Below, in pieces: positions 27,774 to 36,352 of a stretch of DNA of 64,000 nucleotides. A program made the translations under genes and the position numbers. The stretch is from positions 1,736,001 to 1,800,000 of the forward strand of contig CAVPRX010000001.1 of NCBI GenBank assembly GCA_963708115.1, written 5' to 3'. The notes under the pieces are model-generated. The model worked only from the letters and a program-made list of their open reading frames with translations. It searched no databases and was not told the origin of the DNA. Position 1 is the stretch's first letter. Each line of letters begins with the position of its first letter. The stretch comes from VRUE01 sp963708115 (lineage in GTDB: Bacteria > Actinomycetota > Thermoleophilia > Solirubrobacterales > 70-9).

Positions 27774-30700
27774 TCTCGGCAAAGCGAGTGTCCACCCGCA
27801 CGCGGCTTCGCCGCGCCGTCCTCACCTTTGCCCTGATCGCACTGCCGGGAGCGTGCCTGCCGGCAGCGGCGGGGGCCGCCGCGCCGGGACCGGCGTGGAA
27901 GATCGTCGCCGCCGTCCCCGCGCTGACCAACCTCGAACCCGGCGACAGCAGCGGCAAAAGCGTCTACACCGTTGTCGTCACCAATGTCGGCTCCGTGTCC
28001 ACCGACGGCAGCCCGTTCACGGTCACCGACGAGCTGCCCGAAGGCCTCACGCTCAACACGAGCCCGTCCGGACTAGCCGAATTCAAAATGTTCGACAACG
28101 GTGAAGCGAACTTCTACCCCTGCGATGCGAGCTCGGTCAGCTGCAGCGGCGAAACCATCGTGCGCCCGGGCGAGCAGCTGTACATGTACCTCCCGGTCAA
28201 CGTCGCCGCCGATGCCCCCCCGGTCCTCACCACTCGGGCCACCGTCACGGGTGGCGGCGCCCCCGGGGACTCCGACAGCGTGCAGATGACGGTCGGCTCC
28301 GACTCCGCCCCCTTCGGCATCGAGGGCTTTGAAGCTGCGCTGCTCGACGGCGGTGGCGGCCCCGAAACCCGCGCTGGCGCCCACCCCTACCAGCTGCGGA
28401 CCCGCGCTCAGTTCACGACCGAAAGGCGGGGAGAGCCGCTCGAGAATCCGAAGAAGATCACCGCCGACCTCCCGGCCGGGCTCGTCATCAACCCCGAAGC
28501 GACCCCTGTGCGCTGCACCGAGGTCCAGCTCAACCTGACCAAATGCCCCGACGCCGCCGCGATTGGTCTCGTCCACGTCACGAGCTCTGTCTTTGGCTTC
28601 GCTACGCCGACCCTGACGTCGGCCATCTACAATATGGTCACGCCGCAGGGCTATCCGGCCGAGTTTGGCTTCGACGCCGGCGGCTTTGGCATCTTCATCC
28701 ACCTCTTCGGCCGGGTTCGCAGCGACAGCGACTACGGGCTCAGCTCCGACACCTTCGACATTCCCCAGTTCGGCGCCGTCTCGGGCGTCTCGGTCGAGCT
28801 GTGGGGCGACCCGTCTGACCCCAGCCACGACTATCGGCGAGGCCGCTGTGGGCTCAGCGGCGATCCCAACGAAAGCACCTGTCCGGTGGCGGCGACCAAA
28901 ACGGCCCTGCTGACCATGCCCAGCGCCTGCTCGGGACCGCTCAACGCGACGCTCACCGCCAACTCCTGGCAGGACCCCCAGAGCTTCGTCTCGGCCACCG
29001 CCCGGACCGAGGACTCCGCCGGCAACCCGGTGGGCATCAGCGGCTGCGAGAAGCTCAGCTTCCACCCGAAGACCGAAACCCAGCTCTCGACCAACCAGGC
29101 AGAGACGGGCACGGCCTTTGACCTGAATGTCGACTTCCCCAACAACGGGTTACTCGACCCCACCTCGATAGCCGAATCGACGACGCAGAAAACCGTCGTC
29201 ACCCTGCCCGAGGGGTTGACGATCAACCCCTCGGTGGGCGAAGGCCTTGGCTTCTGCACTCCGGCCCAGTACGCGAAGGAGTCGGTCGGCTCGATCGACG
29301 GCGAGGGCTGCCCCGGTGACTCGAAGGTCGGCAGCCTGGAACTGGAAACGCCACTGCTCAACCAGGAAAAGATCGCCGGCTCGGTCTACTTGGCCCAGCA
29401 GGACAACCCCGAAACGACCGCACACGGCGCCGAGAACCCCTTCGACACCGACATCGCCCTCTACATGGTGCTGCGCAACTCGATTCGCGGCATCTTGGTC
29501 AAGAAGCCGATCAAAGTCATCCCCGACCCGGTCACGGGCCGGCTGGTGGCGACGCTCGAAGACGTCCCCCAGCTGCCCTTCAGCCACTTCAACTTCCACT
29601 TCAAGGAAGGGGCTAGGGCGGCGTTGATCAGCCCCGCGGCCTGCGGCAAGTACACCACCGTGTCGAAGTTCTATCCCTACTCGGATCCGAGCAACCCCAG
29701 GACGGTCACCTCTGACTTCGAAATCACCGAGGGAGTCAACGGCGGTCCCTGCCCACCGGGTGGCATCCCGCCCTTCAAGCCTGAATTCCAGGCCGGTTCG
29801 GTCAACAACAACGCCAAGTCCTACTCGCCCTTCGACATGCGCCTGATTCGCCACGACGGCGAACAGGACATGACTAAGTTCTCCTCCACCCTGCCTCCGG
29901 GGGTTCTGGGCAAACTAGCCGGAATCTCCAAATGCTCCGATGCGGCGATCGCTTCGGCCCGCTCGAAGACCGGCCGCCAGGAGCAGGCGAGCCCGAGCTG
30001 TCCCGCCGGCTCCCTGATCGGGCACACGATCGCCGGCGCAGGCGTGGGCGACTCGCTCACCTACGTCCCGGGCAAGCTCTACCTCGGTGGCCCCTACAAC
30101 GGCGATCCCCTGAGCGTGGTCTCGATCACCTCGGCACTGGCCGGGCCCTTCGACGCCGGCACGGTCGTCGTAAGAGAGGCCCTGACCCTGAATCCCGTGA
30201 CCGCCGAAGTAGAAGTAGACGGCAAGAACTCAGACCCGATCCCCCACATCCTCAAAGGGATCGTCTTGAAAGTCCGTGATCTGCGCGTCTATGTAGATAA
30301 GCCCGAATTCATCCTCAACCCGACGAGCTGTGAACGGAGCTCGGCTAAAGCGACGCTCTTCGGCGCCAGTCTGAACGTCTTCGATCCGGCCGATGACATC
30401 TCGGTGGACCTCTCGACCCCCTACCAGGCGGCGAGTTGCGCCAGCCTGGCCTTCAAACCCAAGCTCGCGATCAACTTGAACGGCGGCAGCAAACGAGGCG
30501 ATCACCCGGCATTGAAAGCAGTTGTCAACGCAAGGAACGCAGACGCCAACATCGGCAAAGCCGTTGTGACCCTGCCGCAATCGGCCTTCCTCGACCAGGC
30601 CCACATCAGGACGATCTGCACCCGGGTCCAGTTCGCGGCCAACGGCGGCAGCGGGGGCGGTTGTCCCAAAGCGGCCCAGTACGGCTACGCCAGGGCATTC

Positions 30701-31069
30701 ACGCCTCTACTCGACGAACCGGTCGAGGGTCCTGTCTACCTGCGCTCCTCAAACCACAAGCTGCCCGACCTGGTTGCAGCCCTGCACGGCATCGTCGACG
30801 TAGACATCGTCGGGCGGATCGACTCCTTCAAAGGAGGGATCAGAAGCTCCTTTGAAACGATCCCCGACGCTCCCGTCTCCAAGTTCATCCTCACCATGCA
30901 GGGCGGCAAAAAGGGCCTTGTGATCAACAGCCGCAACCTCTGTGCCGGCAAGAACAAGGCGGATGCCGTCTTCGACGGGCAAAACGGCAAGCCCTACGAC
31001 TTCAAGCCTGTGGTGAAGCCGAGCTGTGGGAAGGCTCGGAAGCACAAGAAGCATCACGGGCGGGCGTAG
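27770..31069 (+). CDS. Giant secreted protein with DUF11-like domain
   Basis: About 1099 residues from the GTG at 27770, which overlaps the upstream stop and has a GGAGG ribosome binding site inside the upstream gene. Signal peptide (FALIALPGACLPAAAGA), then a DUF11/CARDB-like domain (SGKSVYTVVVTNVGSVSTDGSPFTVTDELPEG), followed by repeated beta-rich segments each marked by a cysteine pattern (CTEVQLNLTKCPDAAAIG, CTPAQYAKE...CPGDSKVGSLEL, CTRVQFAANGG...CPKAAQYGYA). The basic tail (CGKARKHKKHHGRA) mirrors the preceding protein. Co-translation suggests the two act together on the cell surface. Confidence 0.82.
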   Translation: MISAKRVSTRTRLRRAVLTFALIALPGACLPAAAGAAAPGPAWKIVAAVPALTNLEPGDSSGKSVYTVVVTNVGSVSTDGSPFTVTDELPEGLTLNTSPSGLAEFKMFDNGEANFYPCDASSVSCSGETIVRPGEQLYMYLPVNVAADAPPVLTTRATVTGGGAPGDSDSVQMTVGSDSAPFGIEGFEAALLDGGGGPETRAGAHPYQLRTRAQFTTERRGEPLENPKKITADLPAGLVINPEATPVRCTEVQLNLTKCPDAAAIGLVHVTSSVFGFATPTLTSAIYNMVTPQGYPAEFGFDAGGFGIFIHLFGRVRSDSDYGLSSDTFDIPQFGAVSGVSVELWGDPSDPSHDYRRGRCGLSGDPNESTCPVAATKTALLTMPSACSGPLNATLTANSWQDPQSFVSATARTEDSAGNPVGISGCEKLSFHPKTETQLSTNQAETGTAFDLNVDFPNNGLLDPTSIAESTTQKTVVTLPEGLTINPSVGEGLGFCTPAQYAKESVGSIDGEGCPGDSKVGSLELETPLLNQEKIAGSVYLAQQDNPETTAHGAENPFDTDIALYMVLRNSIRGILVKKPIKVIPDPVTGRLVATLEDVPQLPFSHFNFHFKEGARAALISPAACGKYTTVSKFYPYSDPSNPRTVTSDFEITEGVNGGPCPPGGIPPFKPEFQAGSVNNNAKSYSPFDMRLIRHDGEQDMTKFSSTLPPGVLGKLAGISKCSDAAIASARSKTGRQEQASPSCPAGSLIGHTIAGAGVGDSLTYVPGKLYLGGPYNGDPLSVVSITSALAGPFDAGTVVVREALTLNPVTAEVEVDGKNSDPIPHILKGIVLKVRDLRVYVDKPEFILNPTSCERSSAKATLFGASLNVFDPADDISVDLSTPYQAASCASLAFKPKLAINLNGGSKRGDHPALKAVVNARNADANIGKAVVTLPQSAFLDQAHIRTICTRVQFAANGGSGGGCPKAAQYGYARAFTPLLDEPVEGPVYLRSSNHKLPDLVAALHGIVDVDIVGRIDSFKGGIRSSFETIPDAPVSKFILTMQGGKKGLVINSRNLCAGKNKADAVFDGQNGKPYDFKPVVKPSCGKARKHKKHHGRA

Positions 31070-31107
31070 CGTTTGTCGACGCTCTGCGTTCCCTAGAATG
31101 ACGATCA

Positions 31108-31812
31108 GTGAGGGGGGGACCGAAGACGTTGCTTGTGGCGCTCGCTGCGCTGCTGATCGCCGTAGGCCTGGCTGCCTGCGGGGGCGGCGACAGCTCCAGC
31201 TCGACGACCGAAGCCGCTCAGGCACCAGCGGAAACCAAGTCGACTCAGGAACCCTCGAAGCAGGGCGGTGCCAAGAGCGACGAAAGCACTTCGGGCTCTG
31301 ACAGCGAGGGGAAGTCCGCAGGCTCGAGTCCCAGCGCAAGCGACTTCACCCCCAAGCCTCACAGTGACTCCGGCGGAGGCTCGGCGCCTTACAAAGTCAA
31401 GGGGGGCGACAACAGCGTCCAGGAATTCGGGGAAGAGGGCGATACGTCCGAATTCGACGCCGCGGCCGCCGCTCTGCACAACTTCCTCGATGCCCGCGCG
31501 CAGGGCAACTGGGCAGCGACCTGCGACTACCTCTCGAAGACCGTTGTCGAATCGTTCGAAAAACTCGCCGCGCAAGCCAAGCAGCTCGAAGGCAAGAGCT
31601 GCGGGCAGATCCTCGAAAAACTCACCAACCCGGCAGCCATACCGGCGATGAAGGCCGAAGCCGAACAGGCGAACGTCCGCTCGCTGCGGATCGAAGGCGA
31701 GCAGGGCTTCGTCCTCTACACCGGGCCCCACGCCACCATCCTCTCGATGCCGCTGGCAAACGAAGGCGGCACCTGGAAGGTGGCCAGCCTCTCCGGCTAC
31801 CCGCTCAACTAG
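31108..31812 (+). CDS. Lipoprotein with Ser-rich linker
   Basis: Signal peptide with lipobox (VGLAACGGGD) near residue 24, then a long Ser/Thr/Glu/Lys-rich linker, then a folded domain (ALHNFLDARAQGNWAATCDYLSKTVVESF...FVLYTGPHATILSMPLANEGGTWKVASLSG). This domain resembles the SnoaL/NTF2-like cone fold used in many actinobacterial lipoproteins; function unknown. The GTG start at 31108 lies 38 bp after the giant gene, and a TAGAAT element precedes it. Confidence 0.75.
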   Translation: MRGGPKTLLVALAALLIAVGLAACGGGDSSSSTTEAAQAPAETKSTQEPSKQGGAKSDESTSGSDSEGKSAGSSPSASDFTPKPHSDSGGGSAPYKVKGGDNSVQEFGEEGDTSEFDAAAAALHNFLDARAQGNWAATCDYLSKTVVESFEKLAAQAKQLEGKSCGQILEKLTNPAAIPAMKAEAEQANVRSLRIEGEQGFVLYTGPHATILSMPLANEGGTWKVASLSGYPLN

Positions 31813-31836
31813 CCGCCCACGGGGCGCTGCGACAAG

Positions 31837-31909
31837 AGCCGACGCCCGGACTTGAACCGGGGACCCCTTCATTACGAATGAAGTGCTCTACCAACTGAGC
31901 TACGCCGGC
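31837..31909 (-). tRNA. tRNA-Thr (CGT anticodon)
   Basis: Acceptor GCCGGCG pairs with CGTCGGC (one G-U), D-arm GCTCAGTTGGTAGAGC, anticodon loop TTCGTAA reading CGT, T-arm GGTTCAAGTCC. Discriminator T; no encoded CCA. Confidence 0.95.
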
Positions 31910-31966
31910 GCTCGGGGTCATTCTAGGTATCGCGGTTCCGTCGCGCGGAGTCTCGATCATGGGGCC

Positions 31967-32602
31967 ATGTCTCGAGAGCGGACGGTCCGGCGGCGGGAGG
32001 AGAACGAGGTCGAGTTCTCGCGCATCGTCGCCTTCAGCGACGGCGTCTTCGCGATCGCGATCACGCTGCTCGTGCTCAACCTCAGCGTGCCGGAGCACAT
32101 ACATGGCGATGACCTCAACGAGGTCCTCTGGGAACAGCGTCAGGACCTCATCGCTTACGCGATCAGCTTTGCGGTCATCGGGCGCTTCTGGGTGGTCCAC
32201 CACCGCTTCTTCTCCAGCGTCGTCGGCTTCGATGGGCGCCTGCTCGGCCTCAACCTCTTCTATCTCGGCTGGATCGCCCTCTTTCCCTTCAGCGCGCAGG
32301 TCTTCGGGGACCACGCCGGCGACGCGGCCGCGATCGTCCTCTACGCGCTCAACCTGGCCGGGATCACGCTGGTCGGAATGCTGATGGCGACCGACGCGCG
32401 GCGCGCCGGCCTGGCGAAGATGCCCCCCGAGGAGGCGCGGGAGGGTCAGCGGCGCGCCCTGGTCATCGCCGCCGTCTTCCTCGCTTCGATCCCGGTGGCG
32501 CTGCTCGATCCCCACGTCGCGCCGCTCCTCTGGCTGGCGCTCTTCTTCGACTCGATCGGACGTCGGGTCAGCCGTCGGCGTAGCTCGCAGCCGCAGCCAT
32601 AG
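31967..32602 (+). CDS. TMEM175-family (DUF1211) membrane channel protein
   Basis: Six-helix membrane protein of 211 residues. The family hallmark RIVAFSDGVFAIAITLLVL (RxxxFSDG...) is in the first helix; bacterial homologues form potassium channels with a hydrophobic filter rather than the canonical GYG. Start ATG at 31967 (MSRERTVRRR). It ends head-on with the E1-like gene, the two stops being adjacent. Confidence 0.87.
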   Translation: MSRERTVRRREENEVEFSRIVAFSDGVFAIAITLLVLNLSVPEHIHGDDLNEVLWEQRQDLIAYAISFAVIGRFWVVHHRFFSSVVGFDGRLLGLNLFYLGWIALFPFSAQVFGDHAGDAAAIVLYALNLAGITLVGMLMATDARRAGLAKMPPEEAREGQRRALVIAAVFLASIPVALLDPHVAPLLWLALFFDSIGRRVSRRRSSQPQP

Positions 32603-33717
32603 CTACTTACGCCCCGCCTTCGTCTCGCCCTCGCCGCGCGGCATTGCGGTCGGCAGGTGGCCGCAGACAGGGCAGTTCGGCTCTGGGACCACGGGCTCGC
32701 GTTCGACCTCCATCGTGCGCAAGTCGTAGATGTGGCTGACGCCCTGGGTCGAGGGCTCTGCCAGCCCGGTCAGGTAGTGCATGACGTCGAGCCCCACCTG
32801 GCCGCCGATCAGGCTGCAGGCCGGACCCATCGTCGCCACCGGGGACTGTTTGGCGCGGCGCTGCTCGATCGCCACGTCGAACATCGGGTAGTTACGGCGG
32901 TAGGCGGCCACCTGGCAGGCGAAGCAGCCGGTCACGCCGGGAACGAACAGCGGCCCGACCCGGGCGACCGGCGGGAAGTGGCTCATCGTTATGTAGGGGA
33001 TCTCCGCCGCGAAGCAGGCCTCGTTGACCCATTCCTCGATGTCGTGGGCGGGCCAGTCGGCGGCGTCGACGACCAGGTCGAAGCCCTCGATGGCCTCCGC
33101 GATAGCGTCCTTGCTGTCCATCCGCTCGGCAATCGTCTCCAGGCGGACCCGCGAGTTGAAAGCGCCCAGGCGGTCGGCAGCCGCGTCGACCTTCGTCCGG
33201 CCGATGTCGGTGCTCCGTATAGAGGATCTGGCGGTTCAGGTTGCGTCTCCTCGACCCGGTCGCCGTCGATCAGGAGCATCTCGCCGATCCCGCAGCAGGC
33301 CAGTGATAGGGCGGAGCCGCCGCCGAGGCCGCCCACGCCGAGGATGACGACTCGGGCACTTTCAACTCGCGCCTGGCACTGCGACGGTGGCGGCCCGGTG
33401 GTGATGTCGCTGAAGTAGCGGAGCTGGCGGTCGTAGCGGCGGCCGACCGCCGCCGGGATCAGGTCGTCGTCCGCGGCGTCCTCGACCAGGCCCAACTCCT
33501 CGAGCTGGGCAAGCAGGTCGCTGACGGCTTCCTCGCCGAAGCGCTCCTCCAGCTCTTCGCGGCTGAGGTTCCCGTCGAGGGCGGCGAGCAGCGCTCGCCC
33601 CTCCGCGTCTGGGTTCTCGATCTGGATGTCGGCTCCGGCGCTGGGCCGCAGCAGGTAGAGATCGCCATTTGGCGTTTCGATCTGCTCGGTCGTGCGCTTG
33701 ATCCTCGGTCTTGTCAT
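32603..33717 (-). CDS. E1-like (ThiF/MccB-type) adenylating enzyme with PqqD/RRE-like N-terminus (two frameshifts)
   Basis: N-terminal residues 1-90 (IETPNGDLYLLRPSAGADIQ...LLAALDGNLSREELEERFG...LLAQLEELGLVED) look like a PqqD/RRE-type peptide-binding winged helix. Then RYDRQLRYFSDI and an E1 Rossmann domain with GVGGLGGGSAL (ATP loop), LIDGDRVEE followed by NLNRQ in the corrected frame (Arg finger), and two CxxC pairs (CFACQ, CPVCG) for zinc. One extra base near 33238 and one near 33215 split the frame. This layout is that of MccB, which adenylates the C-terminus of a short peptide. It is divergent from a winged-helix regulator, and a KFG-ending peptide gene is 1.6 kb away. Confidence 0.78.
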
Positions 33718-33756
33718 CTGTCCATCCTCTGGTCGAAGTCCCGCTAGGGACCGCGT

Positions 33757-33782
33757 GATTGCTTTAATGAGTTTCAGCAAAA
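33757..33782. promoter_or_regulatory. Dyad in the ThiF/regulator divergent promoter
   Basis: An imperfect dyad TTGCTTTAA-N4-TTTCAGCAA lies midway in the 190-bp gap between the E1-like gene (-) and the winged-helix gene (+). Its position fits an operator for one or both. No -10/-35 pair is clear enough to call. Confidence 0.35.
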
Positions 33783-33908
33783 CAGCGGTACCGATTTGCT
33801 CGCGGAAGGAGCTCTGGAATGAGGTTGAGGATCGTCTGAAGTCCGTAACCGGTACTAGGGTGACATCACCACTGGAAACCACACGGCAACAGGGACGGAG
33901 GGGTCGCC

Positions 33909-34535
33909 ATGGCCAGCTTGCATGGGAAAAAACTCAAACAGGTCATCGATCCGATAGTGGCCAAAGCCTTCACGCACCCGCTGCGCGGTCATGTGTGGGT
34001 GACAGTCTGCGAAAGGGGCATCGCCAGCCCGACGGAGATCGCCGACGAACTCGGTCTCGAGGTTTCCGAAGTCAGCTATCACTTCCGGGAACTGAAGCGG
34101 CGCAATCTGATCCGGCTGGTGCGGACGGTGCCGCGCCGTGGCTTCGATGAGCATTTCTACGAGCCCTGTGTGCCGGCTCTCCATTTCGACGACTTCGACT
34201 GGATGAAGCTCCCGGCGCCGATCCGGTCGACCTTCAGCGCCGACATGCTCCGGCAGATCATCGAAGAGCTCCTCGACGCGCTCGACGCCGGCTCCTTCGA
34301 TGCGCGCAGCAGGCACCTGAGCCGAACCTGGTTGTCGGTCGATGAGCGGGGTTGGAGAGAAGTGATGCGGGTTATGAAGACTGCTCTCGACCGGATTCAG
34401 GCGATCCAGGAGCGCTCTGCCAAGCGTCGCGAGGCGTCTTCGGAGCCGGGGATCCCGGTATCGGTCGTGCTGGCTTCCTTCGAGACGATCGCCGGCATCT
34501 CCCGGCGCGAGGCCGGCGGAACCGACGCGCTTTAG
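33909..34535 (+). CDS. ArsR-like winged-helix regulator, copy 1
   Basis: N-terminal winged helix (HPLRGHVWVTVCERGIASPTEIADELGLEVSEVSYHFRELKRRNLIRLVRTVPRRGFDEHFYEP), then an alpha-helical domain (FSADMLRQIIEELLDALDAGSFDARSRHLSRTWLSVDERGW). It is a paralogue of the protein at 35588-36289: both share EVSYHFR/QVSYHVK, the PRRG wing, D-R-HLS-T and a central helical domain. Strong GGAGGGG ribosome binding site. Divergent from the E1-like gene. The helical domain could bind a ligand or peptide; this is inference. Confidence 0.82.
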   Translation: MASLHGKKLKQVIDPIVAKAFTHPLRGHVWVTVCERGIASPTEIADELGLEVSEVSYHFRELKRRNLIRLVRTVPRRGFDEHFYEPCVPALHFDDFDWMKLPAPIRSTFSADMLRQIIEELLDALDAGSFDARSRHLSRTWLSVDERGWREVMRVMKTALDRIQAIQERSAKRREASSEPGIPVSVVLASFETIAGISRREAGGTDAL

Positions 34536-34540
34536 CGGCC

Positions 34541-35250
34541 TCAGCTGCTCAACTCGCGGGCGCGGGTGAGGACCGCGTCCAGCATCGACTCGGTAAGGCG
34601 GCCGGTGAAGGTGTTCTGCTGGCTGGGGTGGTAGCAGCCGATCAGCTTCCAGCCGCCGATGTCGGCCTCGGCGCCGTGGCCGAATCGGGGCTTGGGCCGG
34701 GGCGACTCGGCACCCAGCTCGCCCAGCGCCCGCAGCGTCCCGTCCCAGGCGAAGCCGCCCAGTGCGACGATCGTCCGGCAATTGCCGAGCAGCACGAGCT
34801 CCCGTGCCAGATAGGGGAGGCAGTTGTCGCGCTCGGCCGGCGTTGGCCGGTTGGCCGGGGGCGCGCAGCGAACGACCGCGGTGACGTAGGCATCGAGCAA
34901 GCGCAGGCCGTCCTCGCGTCTGCTCGACTGGGCTGGTTCGCGTAGCCGGCCCGGTGCAGCGCGGCGTAGAGCCAGTCGCCGGAGCGGTCGCCGGTGAACA
35001 TGCGCCCGGTGCGGTTGGCGCCGTGCGCTGCGGGAGCAAGGCCGACGAGGGCGAGCCTGGCATCCGGGTCGCCGAAGCCTGCAACGGGCCGCGCCCAGTA
35101 CTCCTCGCCCTGAAAGCGGCGCGGCGGGGCTGCTGCGCTGGCCTCGCGCCACTCGACCAGGCGCGGGCAACGCCGGCAACGATGGATCTCCGCGGCGAGC
35201 TGCTCGAGGAGATCGTTCCCCGGCAGCGGACCCTTTGGCTTGGCGACCAT
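34541..35250 (-). CDS. Uracil-DNA glycosylase, family 5 (UdgB type; one frameshift)
   Basis: Iron-sulfur uracil-DNA glycosylase of the family 4/5 fold, removing uracil and other deaminated bases. N-terminal CRRCPRLVEWRE carries cluster cysteines. The active-site motif LVGLAPAAHGANRTGRMFTGDRSGDWLYAAL has Ala rather than Asp/Glu/Asn at the catalytic position, as in UdgB. The late motif YHPSQQNTFTGRLT contains the conserved His. One extra base near 34930 changes frame within ANQ...REDGLRLLDAYVT. Start ATG at 35250. Confidence 0.86.
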
Positions 35251-35268
35251 CGGCCCGAACTGAATCAC

Positions 35269-35302
35269 GCGGGGCCCACCCGTGAGTGTGGGCGAGCCCC
35301 GC
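35269..35302 (-). terminator. GC-rich hairpin after the KFG peptide gene
   Basis: GCGGGGCCCACC pairs with GGCGAGCCCCGC around a short loop, with small internal mismatches, between the 19-residue peptide gene and the glycosylase gene. No U-run follows, so it may be a Rho-type stop, an attenuator or a processing hairpin. Confidence 0.4.
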
Positions 35303-35327
35303 AAAGCTAGTTGCTCTGCCTGAGCCC

Positions 35328-35387
35328 TTAGCCGAACTTGTGAACGGAAAGCACCGGGATGACTGCCTCTGATGCGGCGATCTTCAT
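35328..35387 (-). CDS. Tiny peptide gene MKIAASEAVIPVLSVHKFG
   Basis: A 19-codon ORF with a strong ribosome binding site (GAGGAGGGGGTGAAGTAG before the ATG). It shares MK, A, V, PVLS and terminal KFG with the 18-residue peptide at 17161-17217. It is transcribed divergently from the winged-helix regulator at 35588, with a dyad at 35479-35506 between them, and is followed by a hairpin. The C-terminal Gly is compatible with E1-type adenylation by the enzyme at 32603-33717, an untested idea. Confidence 0.6.
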   Translation of the reverse strand: MKIAASEAVIPVLSVHKFG

Positions 35388-35478
35388 CTACTTCACCCCC
35401 TCCTCGGACGGACTTCCTCTCAACTCTCCCTGCGCGTGAGCGCATGCGGCGGACCGGCTGATTACTGGAGAAAGTTCC

Positions 35479-35506
35479 ACTATTTCGCAGAGAGGAAGCG
35501 AATAGT
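35479..35506. promoter_or_regulatory. Dyad operator between peptide gene and winged-helix gene
   Basis: ACTATTTCGC (35479-35488) and GCGAATAGT (35498-35506) are inverted copies with one extra T, separated by 9 nt. The location in the divergent promoter region suggests a binding site for the adjacent regulator. Confidence 0.45.
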
Positions 35507-35587
35507 CTTCATTTGGGCTGGAAAACCGCCTTTGTGATCAATACGATGGAGTGGTTAAGCCACCCAGCAACGATCGGAGGAGTCCCT

Positions 35588-36289
35588 ATGCCCGCAAAGG
35601 CGAAAAGCACCAAAAGTCGTAAAAGAGGAAAAGGAAGAGCCAGCAAAAGAGGCGTGAACCAGGATCTGGTCAAATCTCTCGCGCACGAACTTCGCGCCGA
35701 GATCCTGGCGATCCTCAACGAACGGATGGCCAGCCCGAACGAACTGGCGAAGGAGCTGGGCGAAGGCCTGAGCCAGGTCAGCTACCACGTCAAAGTCCTC
35801 AAGGACTACAAAGTCATCACCCTGGTCAAAACCGAGCCCCGTCGTGGCGCGGTCGAGCACTACTACCGCGCCACTTCACGCGCCTACCTGACGGATCGGG
35901 ACTGGCACGAGCTGCCCGAGTCGGTGCGGGTCGGCATGAGCGCGGATCTGTTCCAGGCCGTCGTCGACGACGTCGTCGCGGCGATGGAGGACGGTACGTT
36001 CGACGACCGCGAGGATCGGCACCTGAGTTGGACGCCCCTGATGCTCGACGAGCAGGCCTGGGCATCGATGCAGAAGCTGCTCGACGACACGCTCAAGCAG
36101 GCCCTGAAGCTCAACGCCGAAGCCGGCAAACGTCTGGCCAAATCGAAGGAGCAGCCGATCTCGGCGTCCGTCTCGATGATTGGCTACGAAGTGCCCGACA
36201 GCGCGGCGAAGAAGCTTCCGAAGCGGAAAGCCAAAGCGTCCGGCAAAGCGAAAGCCAAAGGCAAGTCGAAAGCCAAAGCCCGCAAGTAA
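35588..36289 (+). CDS. ArsR-like winged-helix regulator, copy 2, with Lys-rich tails
   Basis: Paralogue of the 33909 protein. It has a basic N-terminus (KAKSTKSRKRGKGRASKRG), a winged helix (HELRAEILAILNERMASPNELAKELGEGLSQVSYHVKVLKDYKVITLVKTEPRRG), a helical domain (MSADLFQAVVDDVVAAMEDGTFDDREDRHLSWTPLML) and an AlaLys-rich C-terminal tail made of KAKGKSKAKA-type repeats, like histone-like tails of actinobacterial DNA-binding proteins. Start ATG at 35588 with ribosome binding site CGGAGGAG. Divergent from the KFG peptide gene. Confidence 0.82.
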   Translation: MPAKAKSTKSRKRGKGRASKRGVNQDLVKSLAHELRAEILAILNERMASPNELAKELGEGLSQVSYHVKVLKDYKVITLVKTEPRRGAVEHYYRATSRAYLTDRDWHELPESVRVGMSADLFQAVVDDVVAAMEDGTFDDREDRHLSWTPLMLDEQAWASMQKLLDDTLKQALKLNAEAGKRLAKSKEQPISASVSMIGYEVPDSAAKKLPKRKAKASGKAKAKGKSKAKARK

Positions 36290-36322
36290 GAGGGCTCATC
36301 TGGCGCACCCAGCAATCCACAG

Positions 36323-36345
36323 CCCATAGGCTTGTCGCCTGTGGG
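36323..36345. terminator. Hairpin after the winged-helix gene
   Basis: CCCATAGGC and GCCTGTGGG pair (one mismatch) around a 5-nt loop. The 13-nt stretch ACAGCCCATAGGC also occurs inside the intergenic repeat at about 6657. No U-tract; probably a weak terminator or a repeated structural element. Confidence 0.35.
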
Positions 36346-36352
36346 CACCGAT

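Noticed and set aside
33819..33839. Six-codon ORF MRLRIV after an AAGGAG sequence near the E1-like gene, reminiscent of the MccA heptapeptide
   Set aside because: Too short to test, lies on the other strand from the enzyme and inside the regulator's leader; the KFG peptides have better support through duplication.
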